A DNA stretch of 16,182 bases from CALCEB01 sp035531475. Lineage in GTDB: Bacteria; Acidobacteriota; Terriglobia; UBA7540. Within the stretch, counting starts at the first letter, position 1. Each line of letters opens with the position of its first letter. Location of the stretch: the NCBI GenBank assembly GCA_035531475.1, contig DATKST010000072.1, forward strand, positions 1 through 16,182. Reading direction: 5' to 3'. The position numbers and the translations under genes were made by a program. Under the pieces are notes generated by a model. That model did no database searches. It worked only from the letters and a program-made list of their open reading frames with translations, and had not been told where the DNA came from. Positions 1 to 6,168 of the stretch are shown here, in pieces.

Positions 1-359
1 AAGTTCCCCTGAGTAACCTTGTCCGCATCAACATCCCGGAAGAAAAGTTGAACGCGCGCGGCATCAGCGGAACCGTCGTCGCCGTTGACCGCCCGTTCGG
101 CAGCCTGATCTCCAACATCGAAGGCCGGGACTTTTTGAAGCTCGGCTACCGGCACGGCAACGAAGTGCCGGTGATTCTGGGCGCCAAGCGGATTGTGGTT
201 CCCTTCGTGAAGACTTTCAGCGATGTCGAGCTGGGCAAGCCCCTACTTTACATTGATTCGCGCGGGCACGTTGGCTTGGCCGTGAATCAGGGCAGCTATT
301 CCGCCATCTACCACGTGGCCCCCGCCACGGGCATCTCCATTCCGCGCAAAGGCCAGTGA
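1..359 (+). CDS. SAM hydroxide adenosyltransferase-like (DUF62) protein, 3' part
   Basis: This is the C-terminal part of a DUF62/SAM hydroxide adenosyltransferase family protein; the gene starts upstream of the window and the reading frame is open from base 3. Characterised relatives split S-adenosylmethionine into adenosine and methionine using water or hydroxide, and the fluorinase and chlorinase belong to the same superfamily. Visible here is the C-terminal beta-barrel domain. It has the family signature G-x-V-V-x-VDRFG-like (TVVAVDRPFGSLISNI), then a strand-rich stretch, and near the end the Gly-rich turn plus AVNQGSYS, the equivalent of the usual AINxGxxA motif. The N-terminal catalytic domain is outside the window, so catalytic residues cannot be checked. 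The stop TGA is at 357-359. An in-frame TTG at 48 is not a real start, because homology-like sequence continues upstream of it. The family call is fairly sure; the exact activity is inferred. Confidence 0.8.
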   Translation, partial: VPLSNLVRINIPEEKLNARGISGTVVAVDRPFGSLISNIEGRDFLKLGYRHGNEVPVILGAKRIVVPFVKTFSDVELGKPLLYIDSRGHVGLAVNQGSYSAIYHVAPATGISIPRKGQ

Positions 360-434
360 GGATGGTTCGCATGGCAACAGGGCGCGAGACCATCGTAGAC
401 CGAATCCCCGCGTCTTTGGCGGGGTTGAATTAGA

Positions 435-490
435 GCCCCTCACCCATCGCTGCGCGGTTCCCGGCTCTCCCCGCAAACGGTGAGAGGGTG
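435..490. repeat. Degenerate intergenic palindromic repeat, copy 1
   Basis: This segment begins GCCCCTCACCC and continues through a GC-rich hairpin-like stretch into CTCTCCCCGC and GAGAGGG. It is a mutated relative of the much better preserved element at 13568-13619, sharing the same opening 11 bases and the same order of blocks. It lies between two convergent genes, a usual place for such mobile palindromes. The inverted arms here are imperfect, so termination activity is doubtful. Confidence 0.55.
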
Positions 491-492
491 CG

Positions 493-553
493 AATGACGG
501 CCACGTGGCAATTGCCGCTTTTGTTCTCTCCCCGCAAGGCGGGAATCGTCATT
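493..553. repeat. Inverted-repeat stretch between convergent genes
   Basis: AATGACG (493-499) is mirrored by CGTCATT (547-553). Between them lie the palindrome GGCAATTGCC and a short CCCCGC-aa-GGCGGG hairpin. The arrangement could fold as one branched structure downstream of the minus-strand sulfatase-fold gene. No T-run follows, so a classical intrinsic terminator is not supported; it may be a second decayed member of the palindromic repeat family. Confidence 0.35.
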
Positions 554-576
554 GTCTCTCGCAGGCTGGATTGCCC

Positions 577-2685
577 TCAATACGGCAGGCTGCGGAGATT
601 CTCTCGTTCTTGTTGTTCGGGCATGTTTGGCTTTTGAGAGGTTGCATGCTTAAAGAGGGCTTGCGAAGATCCGATGGGTCGGCCCGCTGCGGGCCACGGT
701 GATTTTCTCGCAGCGAGTTGTTGAATGAAAGCCTGGCCTGGCAGGTCCAAAGGCTTCAGATAACCAAGATTGAGCCACGGCAGGACCGACTGCCCCACCG
801 CCGCCCGTAAGCGCGCATTGAGTGACGCTCGAAGGTCGAGCAGACCCGCCACATCGGCCTGGTTCAGGCGCTCCTCCGGATCCTGTTGCCAATTAAACAA
901 GGAAGCACTTCCCCGCGAATCCAGGATCAAGTGCCAGTCTTGATTGCGCAGGCTGATCTCCGCAGGGCGATTGGCGCTGTGAGTTCTCACTTCCAGTTCT
1001 GAGATCACATCCTGCCGCTGCGGTGCCCCAGTACCCTGCCAGTAGCCTTGCAAGCTGGCTTCACTCAGCGGTAGCTTGCCGCCGGCTGCCAAGTCCAAAA
1101 CCGTAGCAAACAGGCGGCGTGTACCTACCAAGTCTGGAATACGCCGCCCGGCGGGAACGCCGGGACCTTGAACGATCAATGGAACGTGAAGGACCTCGCT
1201 ATAGAGGTTGTAGCCGTGATCGTAAGTACCATGGTCGCCAAAACCTTCACCGTGGTCGGCGGTGATGATGACGAAAGTGTTGGCTCCGCCGGGCGATTCG
1301 AGGAGCGTTTGAACTAATCGTCCCATCTGCGTGTCGAGATAGGCGAGACTATTGTCATAAGCGTCGATCAACTGCTGATTTTCAGTGGCGGAAAAAAGCG
1401 TGGCCGGGTGGCCAGCGGGAAACGAGGCTGAAATACGGGCCAGCAGGCTCTTGGAGATTCGCCCGAAGCGATGGTCGTAAGACGCGGGCGGGAGATAAGG
1501 CCGGTGGGCGTCCATATAGTTAATAAAGAGAAAATAGGGGCGGTTGGAGCGGTGCTGGTACCAGCGCAGCACGTCGCTGTTCACATCTTCGGCGTCGCGG
1601 TGGTTGAACTGGTTGTAACGCAGCAGCGAGCGGTAAAGAAAGCGATAGAGCGTCTGCCCGGTGAAAGTCACAGCAAGGTTATGGCGGACGGAGTAGCTAT
1701 CATCCATGTATTCGTCAAACCCGTGATCCAGGCCCCAGGCGCCCAGCCCGTAAAAAGGATTGGCGCTGAATCCCGACGTCTCATAGCCCATGGCCCGCAG
1801 TATTTTCGCCAGCGTCCAGGGTTGCTGCGACATGGCCGCGGCCCAACCGGCGCCGTGCTGGTGGGGCAAGAGTCCCGTGAAGATTGAGGCCAGCGCCGGG
1901 AGCGTCCAGGATGTCGGGGCGACGGCATCCTGAAACATCACGCCGCGAGCTGCCAAGCTGTCAATGAAGGGTGTCGTGGGGCGGCGGTAGCCGTAACAGG
2001 AAAGGTGATCGGCGCGAACCGTGTCCATGACGATCAGGACGATGTTGGGCCGGCCCCGCAAAGCTACAGGCGTGGAGGGCGGAGAAGAAGGGTAAGGCCG
2101 ATTCATCGCATAAAGCACAATTCCAGCAACACAGAGAGTGGCGAAGGCTGAAGTGACCTGAAAAATTCGGAGCGCGACGTGGCGACGGGAGCTGCAGCGT
2201 AGTACGCCGAGCTTTTCCCGAATGAACCACAACACGGCCCAAGCTCCGGCAGTAAAGAGAGCGAAGGCCACAACCGGAGTTCTAACCTCCAACCGGCTTG
2301 GGAAGATGAGGCCGAGTCCGATGCGGAACCAGTCAAGCGTCCAGGCAAGATAAGCTCCAGCAGCGCCGATTCCAATCGAGCCCAGCATTCTCGAAAGGGC
2401 GGGTCGAGGCCGGACAAGAAAGACTGCGGGCAGACCGAGCAGGAAACCAAGCGTGGCAAAGGGAATCGCATCGGCGAGAGGCGCAAGAAACAAAACCACG
2501 TAGCGTGTATCCGGCTTGAGCAGCCCCGAAGCGCGCGGAGTGGTGAAGAGAAGAACTCCCTCAATGATTCCCAGGGCGAAACCCACCAATCCGCCTGCGC
2601 TGGCAAACAGCATGGCAACGGAGAACCGGCCTCGGGGTGCCTGGCTGTCGTGAGCCGAAATTGGGAGTCTTGGGTCTGCGCTCAT
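577..2685 (-). CDS. Membrane-anchored sulfatase-fold (alkaline phosphatase superfamily) hydrolase/transferase
   Basis: A 702-aa protein with about five hydrophobic segments at roughly residues 21-48, 62-91, 99-124, 137-156 and 171-194. They are followed by an extracytoplasmic sulfatase/phosphoglycerol-transferase domain starting at NIVLIVMDTVRADHLSCYGY (about 214). D221 is the expected first metal ligand; D477 and H478 in TADHGEGFGDHG, and H394, fit the other metal and substrate positions. The activation site reads TLPALASIFTG from residue 261, where a formylglycine sulfatase has C-x-P-S-R. A Thr therefore sits at the nucleophile position, as in LtaS-type and phosphoethanolamine-transferase-type enzymes. 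I infer transfer or hydrolysis of a phospho-group on lipids or glycans at the cell surface rather than sulfate-ester cleavage. The ATG at 2685 was chosen because the frame upstream of it runs into an intergenic inverted repeat. Substrate unknown; fold confident. Confidence 0.85.
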   Translation of the reverse strand: MSADPRLPISAHDSQAPRGRFSVAMLFASAGGLVGFALGIIEGVLLFTTPRASGLLKPDTRYVVLFLAPLADAIPFATLGFLLGLPAVFLVRPRPALSRMLGSIGIGAAGAYLAWTLDWFRIGLGLIFPSRLEVRTPVVAFALFTAGAWAVLWFIREKLGVLRCSSRRHVALRIFQVTSAFATLCVAGIVLYAMNRPYPSSPPSTPVALRGRPNIVLIVMDTVRADHLSCYGYRRPTTPFIDSLAARGVMFQDAVAPTSWTLPALASIFTGLLPHQHGAGWAAAMSQQPWTLAKILRAMGYETSGFSANPFYGLGAWGLDHGFDEYMDDSYSVRHNLAVTFTGQTLYRFLYRSLLRYNQFNHRDAEDVNSDVLRWYQHRSNRPYFLFINYMDAHRPYLPPASYDHRFGRISKSLLARISASFPAGHPATLFSATENQQLIDAYDNSLAYLDTQMGRLVQTLLESPGGANTFVIITADHGEGFGDHGTYDHGYNLYSEVLHVPLIVQGPGVPAGRRIPDLVGTRRLFATVLDLAAGGKLPLSEASLQGYWQGTGAPQRQDVISELEVRTHSANRPAEISLRNQDWHLILDSRGSASLFNWQQDPEERLNQADVAGLLDLRASLNARLRAAVGQSVLPWLNLGYLKPLDLPGQAFIQQLAARKSPWPAAGRPIGSSQALFKHATSQKPNMPEQQERENLRSLPY

Positions 2686-2710
2686 GGCGTTTCCGGATTT
2701 ACTTGCGGTG

Positions 2711-2766
2711 TTGTAGGGGCAGGCCGTGTGCCTGCCTGCGGGCGGCCACAAGGGTCGCCCCTACAA
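2711..2766. repeat. Intergenic inverted repeat with 10-bp perfect ends
   Basis: The element starts TTGTAGGGGC (2711-2720) and ends GCCCCTACAA (2757-2766), an exact inverted repeat. The interior is itself GC-rich and partly self-complementary (GCCTGCCTGCGGGCGGCC). It fills the gap between the 3' end of murB and the 5' end of the sulfatase-fold gene, both on the minus strand. I recognise this type of GTAGGGGC...GCCCCTAC element as a dispersed intergenic repeat in several bacterial genomes; copy number in this genome cannot be seen here. The hairpin could attenuate read-through from murB. Confidence 0.7.
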
Positions 2767-2772
2767 TTTCGT

Positions 2773-3903
2773 TCAGGAGCTGAGCGCCATGCTGCTTCGA
2801 ACTTCCTCGAGTGTGAAGCCCACAAGCTCCGGCTCAAGGGGAAGAACCATGCCGGTGCGTTGGTGGACCGTCTGTCGAATGTGCCGCGCCAAGCTCAGGA
2901 CATCATCCGCCGTCGCCCCGCCTTGATTCAAGATTACTAGGGGCTGCGACTCATTCACACGAGCGCCGCCAACGCCAAATCCCTTGAGACCGCAAATTTC
3001 GATCAGGAACGCCGAAGGGATCTTGATGGCGGAACCCGAAGTCAATCGCTGGCGGAGCGCATGAAGTTGGTTCAGCGTGGCCGCATCAAAATTCTTGGTC
3101 ACGGCAAGTTGGAGCTTCCGGTATTGAACGTCATTCAGCATCAGATTCTTGAAGAATGATCCGGCGTTGCCACCTTTCTCCCCGCACGGGTAGGGGAACT
3201 TGCGGTCGCGGATGGTGATGACCGCGGCGCGAATATCTTCAAGTGATGGTTTAGGATTACCCTCGAACCAACTCGCAAGGTCAGGGTACTTCAGATTAGG
3301 CTCACCGTGCTTCTTGAGGCGGAGTGTTAGTGCCCAGATCAGGCATTCGCCCTTTTCCGTGGTGTTGAAGATGCTCGAGCGATAGCCCAACCGGCAGTTT
3401 TTTGCACCGAGGATTTTGGCCTCGCCGGTCTCCAGACTGATTACATGGGAGCTTTCAAGAACGTCGCTTATTTGCTGGCCATAGGCCCCAATGTTCTGTA
3501 CCAGCGCCGCACCCACCTGGCCGGGAATGTGAGAGAGATTCTCGATTCCCCAATAGCCATTTTCGGTTGCCCAAGCCACCACCCCATCCCAGCTTTCGCC
3601 GGCCTCGACACGGACCAGAACTTGGCCGGGAGCATCCTCGGCCATTCTGATACCGGAATTCCTGGGGTGAAGAACCATTGCTTCCACGCCACGATCGCTC
3701 ACCAGCACATTGCTGCCGCCAGCAAGGACGAACAGGGGAAAATGTTGCGTAGAAGCAAACTGGATCGCCTCTTGCACGGCAGCGGCGGATTGCACTTCAG
3801 CGAAGCAGCGCGCCGGACCGCCGATCTTGAAAGTAGTATAAGGCTTGAGCGGGACGTTGGCCTGGACAGAGAAGGGCATGACTTGTGCTTCGAGATGACG
3901 CAT
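2773..3903 (-). CDS. murB: UDP-N-acetylenolpyruvoylglucosamine reductase MurB (type I)
   Basis: A cytoplasmic FAD enzyme that reduces UDP-GlcNAc-enolpyruvate to UDP-MurNAc with NADPH, the second committed step of peptidoglycan synthesis. The 376-aa product shows the FAD-binding run TTFKIGGPARCF (23-34), LAGGSNVLVSDRG (60-72) and IENLSHIPGQVGAALVQNIGAYGQ (120-143). GYRSSIF (173-179) carries the conserved Arg at 175. GGNAGSFFKN (244-253) carries the proton-donor Ser at 249, and the C-terminal LEPEL (356-360) supplies the conserved Glu. The GYRxSIF segment and the length resemble the E. coli-type (type I) enzyme rather than the shorter type II. The start is uncertain: ATG at 3903 gives an extra MRHLEAQV, while ATG at 3879 gives MPFSVQANVPL, closer to the usual family start. 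Neither has a strong ribosome-binding site. It is not in a mur cluster here, which is common for type I genes. Confidence 0.95.
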   Translation of the reverse strand: MRHLEAQVMPFSVQANVPLKPYTTFKIGGPARCFAEVQSAAAVQEAIQFASTQHFPLFVLAGGSNVLVSDRGVEAMVLHPRNSGIRMAEDAPGQVLVRVEAGESWDGVVAWATENGYWGIENLSHIPGQVGAALVQNIGAYGQQISDVLESSHVISLETGEAKILGAKNCRLGYRSSIFNTTEKGECLIWALTLRLKKHGEPNLKYPDLASWFEGNPKPSLEDIRAAVITIRDRKFPYPCGEKGGNAGSFFKNLMLNDVQYRKLQLAVTKNFDAATLNQLHALRQRLTSGSAIKIPSAFLIEICGLKGFGVGGARVNESQPLVILNQGGATADDVLSLARHIRQTVHQRTGMVLPLEPELVGFTLEEVRSSMALSS

Positions 3904-3915
3904 AGAGATTTCAGT

Positions 3916-4113
3916 TTAGCAGAGGAAGGAGTCGGGGACTCGGGCGTGAAGGGCCACCCAGCGTCCATTGGGTGAAAACGTCACCCATCGTACTTCCAGC
4001 CTGTTGAGGTAGGGCACCAATTCCTGTTCGCCCGCGTCATATCGCTTCAGCTCGCCGCGCGGCTCCGCGCCGATCCCGAAAAGCCTGCGGCCATCGCGGC
4101 TGGTCCGATGCTT
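3916..4113 (-). pseudogene. Remnant of a PD40/TolB-like beta-propeller gene
   Basis: The minus-strand frame here encodes about 65 residues that read as one and a half blades of a WD40-like/PD40 propeller. It contains DGRRLFGIGAEPRGELKRYD, then a spacer, LVPYL, and VTFSPNGRWVAL. In intact proteins of this type the blade continues beyond WVA into another strand and then into further blades. Here similarity stops after about 3952 and the frame ends at 3916. Upstream there is no recognisable start, no DNA-binding or membrane part and no earlier blade. I therefore read it as a decayed fragment of a propeller-sensor gene (often fused to a winged helix in Acidobacteriota). It is a fossil left between murB and the acetyltransferase gene. 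The propeller resemblance is recalled, not searched. Confidence 0.6.
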
Positions 4114-4178
4114 CGGCTGTTTGCGTTGCCCTGGGGTTGAGCGTCCTATCGCAAAGGCAAAAGGGGATGCCATCATCT

Positions 4179-4691
4179 CTATCCGGGCAGGTGGAGGGGC
4201 CGCTCTGTCCACGCCACATCCCAATAGCGTCCAAATTTCCGGCCATTCTCGCTAAAGGTCCCGACTCGTTTGAACCCGAAACGCCCGTGGAGCGCCGCCG
4301 AAGCCGGATTCGGTACGGTGTATCCCGCCACGATTCGGTGGATGTCCTCGCCGGAAATGGCCGCGAACAGCGCCGAATAGAGGCTCCTGCCAATTCCCTT
4401 GCCAACCGCCTCGGGAGCGCAATAGATCGTCGTCTCCACCGTCGTTTCATAAGCGGGCTTGGGGCGGAACCGTGTGGCCCCGGCGTAGCCAAGGACGATG
4501 CCGTTTTCCTCCGCCACCAATAGGCGGTACCGGCCTTTCAGGTCAAACTGTTCGAACCATGCCGCGCGGCGTTCGACCGAATAGGGCTCAACATCAAAGG
4601 TAACGGCCGTATGGACCACATAATGGTTGTAGATCTCGGTCAAGCGTGCGAGGTCGGTCTTGGCCGCCGCACGGATTATGATCCCAGCCAT
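4179..4691 (-). CDS. GNAT family N-acetyltransferase (phosphinothricin acetyltransferase-like)
   Basis: A 170-aa single-domain GNAT enzyme transferring acetyl from acetyl-CoA to an amino group. It opens IIIRAAAKTDLARLTEIYNHYV, the usual first strand and helix. The acetyl-CoA pyrophosphate-binding motif A is ETTIYCAPEAVGKGIGRSLYSAL (86-108), with the Gly-rich loop at 97-101; the Arg or Gln that normally opens the RxxGxG motif is Val96 here. The NPASAALHGRFGFKRVGTF segment (128-146) and the ending RYWDVAWTERPL match the phosphinothricin/methionine-sulfone acetyltransferase group (Pat/YncA-like). The true substrate is unknown; such enzymes often detoxify amino-acid analogues. The ATG at 4691 is preceded by AAAGGAG about 11 nt upstream. 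It sits alone between a pseudogene fragment and a secreted-hydrolase gene, all on the minus strand. Confidence 0.88.
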   Translation of the reverse strand: MAGIIIRAAAKTDLARLTEIYNHYVVHTAVTFDVEPYSVERRAAWFEQFDLKGRYRLLVAEENGIVLGYAGATRFRPKPAYETTVETTIYCAPEAVGKGIGRSLYSALFAAISGEDIHRIVAGYTVPNPASAALHGRFGFKRVGTFSENGRKFGRYWDVAWTERPLHLPG

Positions 4692-4830
4692 AGGCCGGCA
4701 GGCTCCTTTCGCAAGTGGTGGAGATGGGCGAAGTATTCAAAGATGGCCGGCAGCATGAAGTGGGAGCACGCCGGACTCTTGCAAAAGGGCGAAACACCGC
4801 GATCCAGAATCATGCTGGGAAAGCAGACCT

Positions 4831-5619
4831 TTATTGACTGCCGTTGGTGGAGCTACCGCTTTGATCCCTGCACGCCCCTCTATCGATCCAGTTCAGTCCA
4901 TTGGCTCCAACCCGCAGAATGGCAATGGGGTTTCCGACGCCAGGAGCGTGACTGTGAATCTCAAGCTGCACAAGCTCCTTTGCGATTTGGAGCGGCGGCG
5001 TTACGTCGATCCATTGGGGGTTCGCAGCCAGAAAGCTCTTGATGGCAGCGTATTCCCCGGCATAGGCAACGGCGATGGCCTTCCGAATGCGCGGATTGAT
5101 GGCCAGAGCTTCGACCGGGGGTTCTTCAACCTGGTTTGACGCATTCACCTGATACCGCTTGATAATGGCGGTGGGCTGGTGGTCCCGGTCATAACCAGCG
5201 AATACAATTTCGATGGCCGCCTGGTTCCATACATTGCGGCGGTAGGATTCCGGCTCATCGACCCGCACCGCTCCCAAACCCTTCAGAACTGGATCCCTGG
5301 CAATCCTCGAAAAATTGGCAACGACGTCTGGCAAATTGTCCGCACTTTGGCAGGCTCGCCGGCCTAGACTCTGCAAATTGAAGTGCGCCGCAGTTTGGAG
5401 AAGCACTCCGCGGGCTGCGAATGCACAATTTAAGGTCTTGACGATCTTGCATCCCTTCCCGGTCGATTCTTTGTTCCCCACATAATAGGTAATGCGCCCG
5501 TCAGAAGCCAGAAGAACCTGCCCTTGGGTGTGAACGGCCACAATCGTGGTCGCCGCGCACGGCGAAGCGCCAAGAATCAGAACAATGCTAATCCCCAGTG
5601 TTTTCCGGATTTTCCCCAT
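4831..5619 (-). CDS. Secreted proteasome/HslV-like Ntn-hydrolase candidate
   Basis: A 262-aa protein with a classical signal peptide: K3, R5, K6, a hydrophobic core at about 8-17 and a small-residue end SPCAA (19-23). Cleavage after A23 would leave TTIVAVHTQGQVLLASDGR at the new N-terminus. This follows the proteasome beta/HslV opening closely. T24 becomes Thr1 and D40 becomes Asp17. K58 in GKGCKIVKTL matches Lys33 after a two-residue insertion. LNCAFAARG follows where the family has its Gly-rich strand. The remainder (about 75-250) is diverged. No family name was recognised with certainty. If real, signal peptidase rather than autoprocessing would expose the nucleophile, and the enzyme would act outside the cytoplasm. 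The start ATG at 5619 has GGGAGG 7 nt upstream. Expressed apart from its neighbours, as far as can be seen. Confidence 0.75.
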   Translation of the reverse strand: MGKIRKTLGISIVLILGASPCAATTIVAVHTQGQVLLASDGRITYYVGNKESTGKGCKIVKTLNCAFAARGVLLQTAAHFNLQSLGRRACQSADNLPDVVANFSRIARDPVLKGLGAVRVDEPESYRRNVWNQAAIEIVFAGYDRDHQPTAIIKRYQVNASNQVEEPPVEALAINPRIRKAIAVAYAGEYAAIKSFLAANPQWIDVTPPLQIAKELVQLEIHSHAPGVGNPIAILRVGANGLNWIDRGACRDQSGSSTNGSQ

Positions 5620-5945
5620 GTCGCGCCTCCCTGTTTTCTAAAGTAAAGCCTGGTTCAAACCTGAGAATACCATGCTTTAATCTTGCGCCAATGGGATGTG
5701 GAGCGCGCGTATCCCGTGAAGGGCGCTGGATTCCCCACGGCGAAGGCGGTGCTGGCGCAGCCTTGCCCCGTTCAAATCTACTCGACGGCTTCGGACCGCA
5801 CATGCTACCATCAACCGAGTTGGCTTTAGGGGAAGTTCTACCCTCAATGCAACTTGGAATTGGGGCAGGAACGCACCCCATAGGAATTGTCCTGATTTTT
5901 GCTTGCCTTTTTTGGTTTGCGGCAATGGATTGCGAATCCAGTTTT
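5620..5945. other. Divergent intergenic region before ffs
   Basis: About 325 bases between the minus-strand secreted Ntn-hydrolase-like gene and the plus-strand SRP RNA. Open frames here, some running into the SRP RNA, have no recognisable domain or start signal and are treated as chance. The stretch 5881-5945 is richer in T and should hold the SRP RNA promoter, but I could not fix convincing -35 and -10 boxes for it. TTGCCT at 5903-5908 is the best -35 candidate. Confidence 0.5.
5664..5691 (-). promoter_or_regulatory. Weak sigma70-type promoter candidate for the secreted Ntn-hydrolase-like gene
   Basis: On the minus strand TTGGCG (5691-5686) and TATTCT (5669-5664) are separated by 16 bases. 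Each matches four of six consensus positions. The predicted start would give a leader of roughly 40 nt before the ATG at 5619. Spacing is acceptable but the boxes are imperfect. Confidence 0.3.
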
Positions 5946-6048
5946 CAGACTTCGGGCTCTGCGCAACGGATACTCGGGAACCCCGCCAGGTCCGGAAGGA
6001 AGCAACGGTACTGAGCCTCTCTGTGTGCCGCGGTTGGCCCGAAGTCTG
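5946..6048 (+). ncRNA. ffs: Signal recognition particle RNA (4.5S-type, small bacterial form)
   Basis: The RNA of the signal recognition particle, which binds Ffh and targets membrane and secreted proteins to the Sec machinery. The diagnostic SRP domain (helix 8) is plain: GCCAGGTCCGGAAGGAAGCA with the GGAA tetraloop at about 5991-5998. The ends form a perfect 12-bp terminal stem: CAGACTTCGGGC at 5946-5957 pairs with GCCCGAAGTCTG at 6037-6048. At about 103 nt it is the small form without an Alu domain. It lies directly upstream of dnaX in the same orientation, the common ffs-dnaX-ybaB-recR order. Exact transcript ends may extend a few bases. Confidence 0.95.
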
Positions 6049-6168
6049 GCCAGAAAATGAGTTGGCTGGCTGAGTTCAAGACGTGAATTTTGCGGCGGGC
6101 ACAACGGACGATTGTCATGTCTGCATTGCCTGGAAAGGCCGCGACGCGCAAAACCGCCAATCCCCTTC

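Noticed and set aside
5598..6014. A 138-codon plus-strand frame before dnaX
   Set aside because: It runs through the SRP RNA and has no recognisable content.
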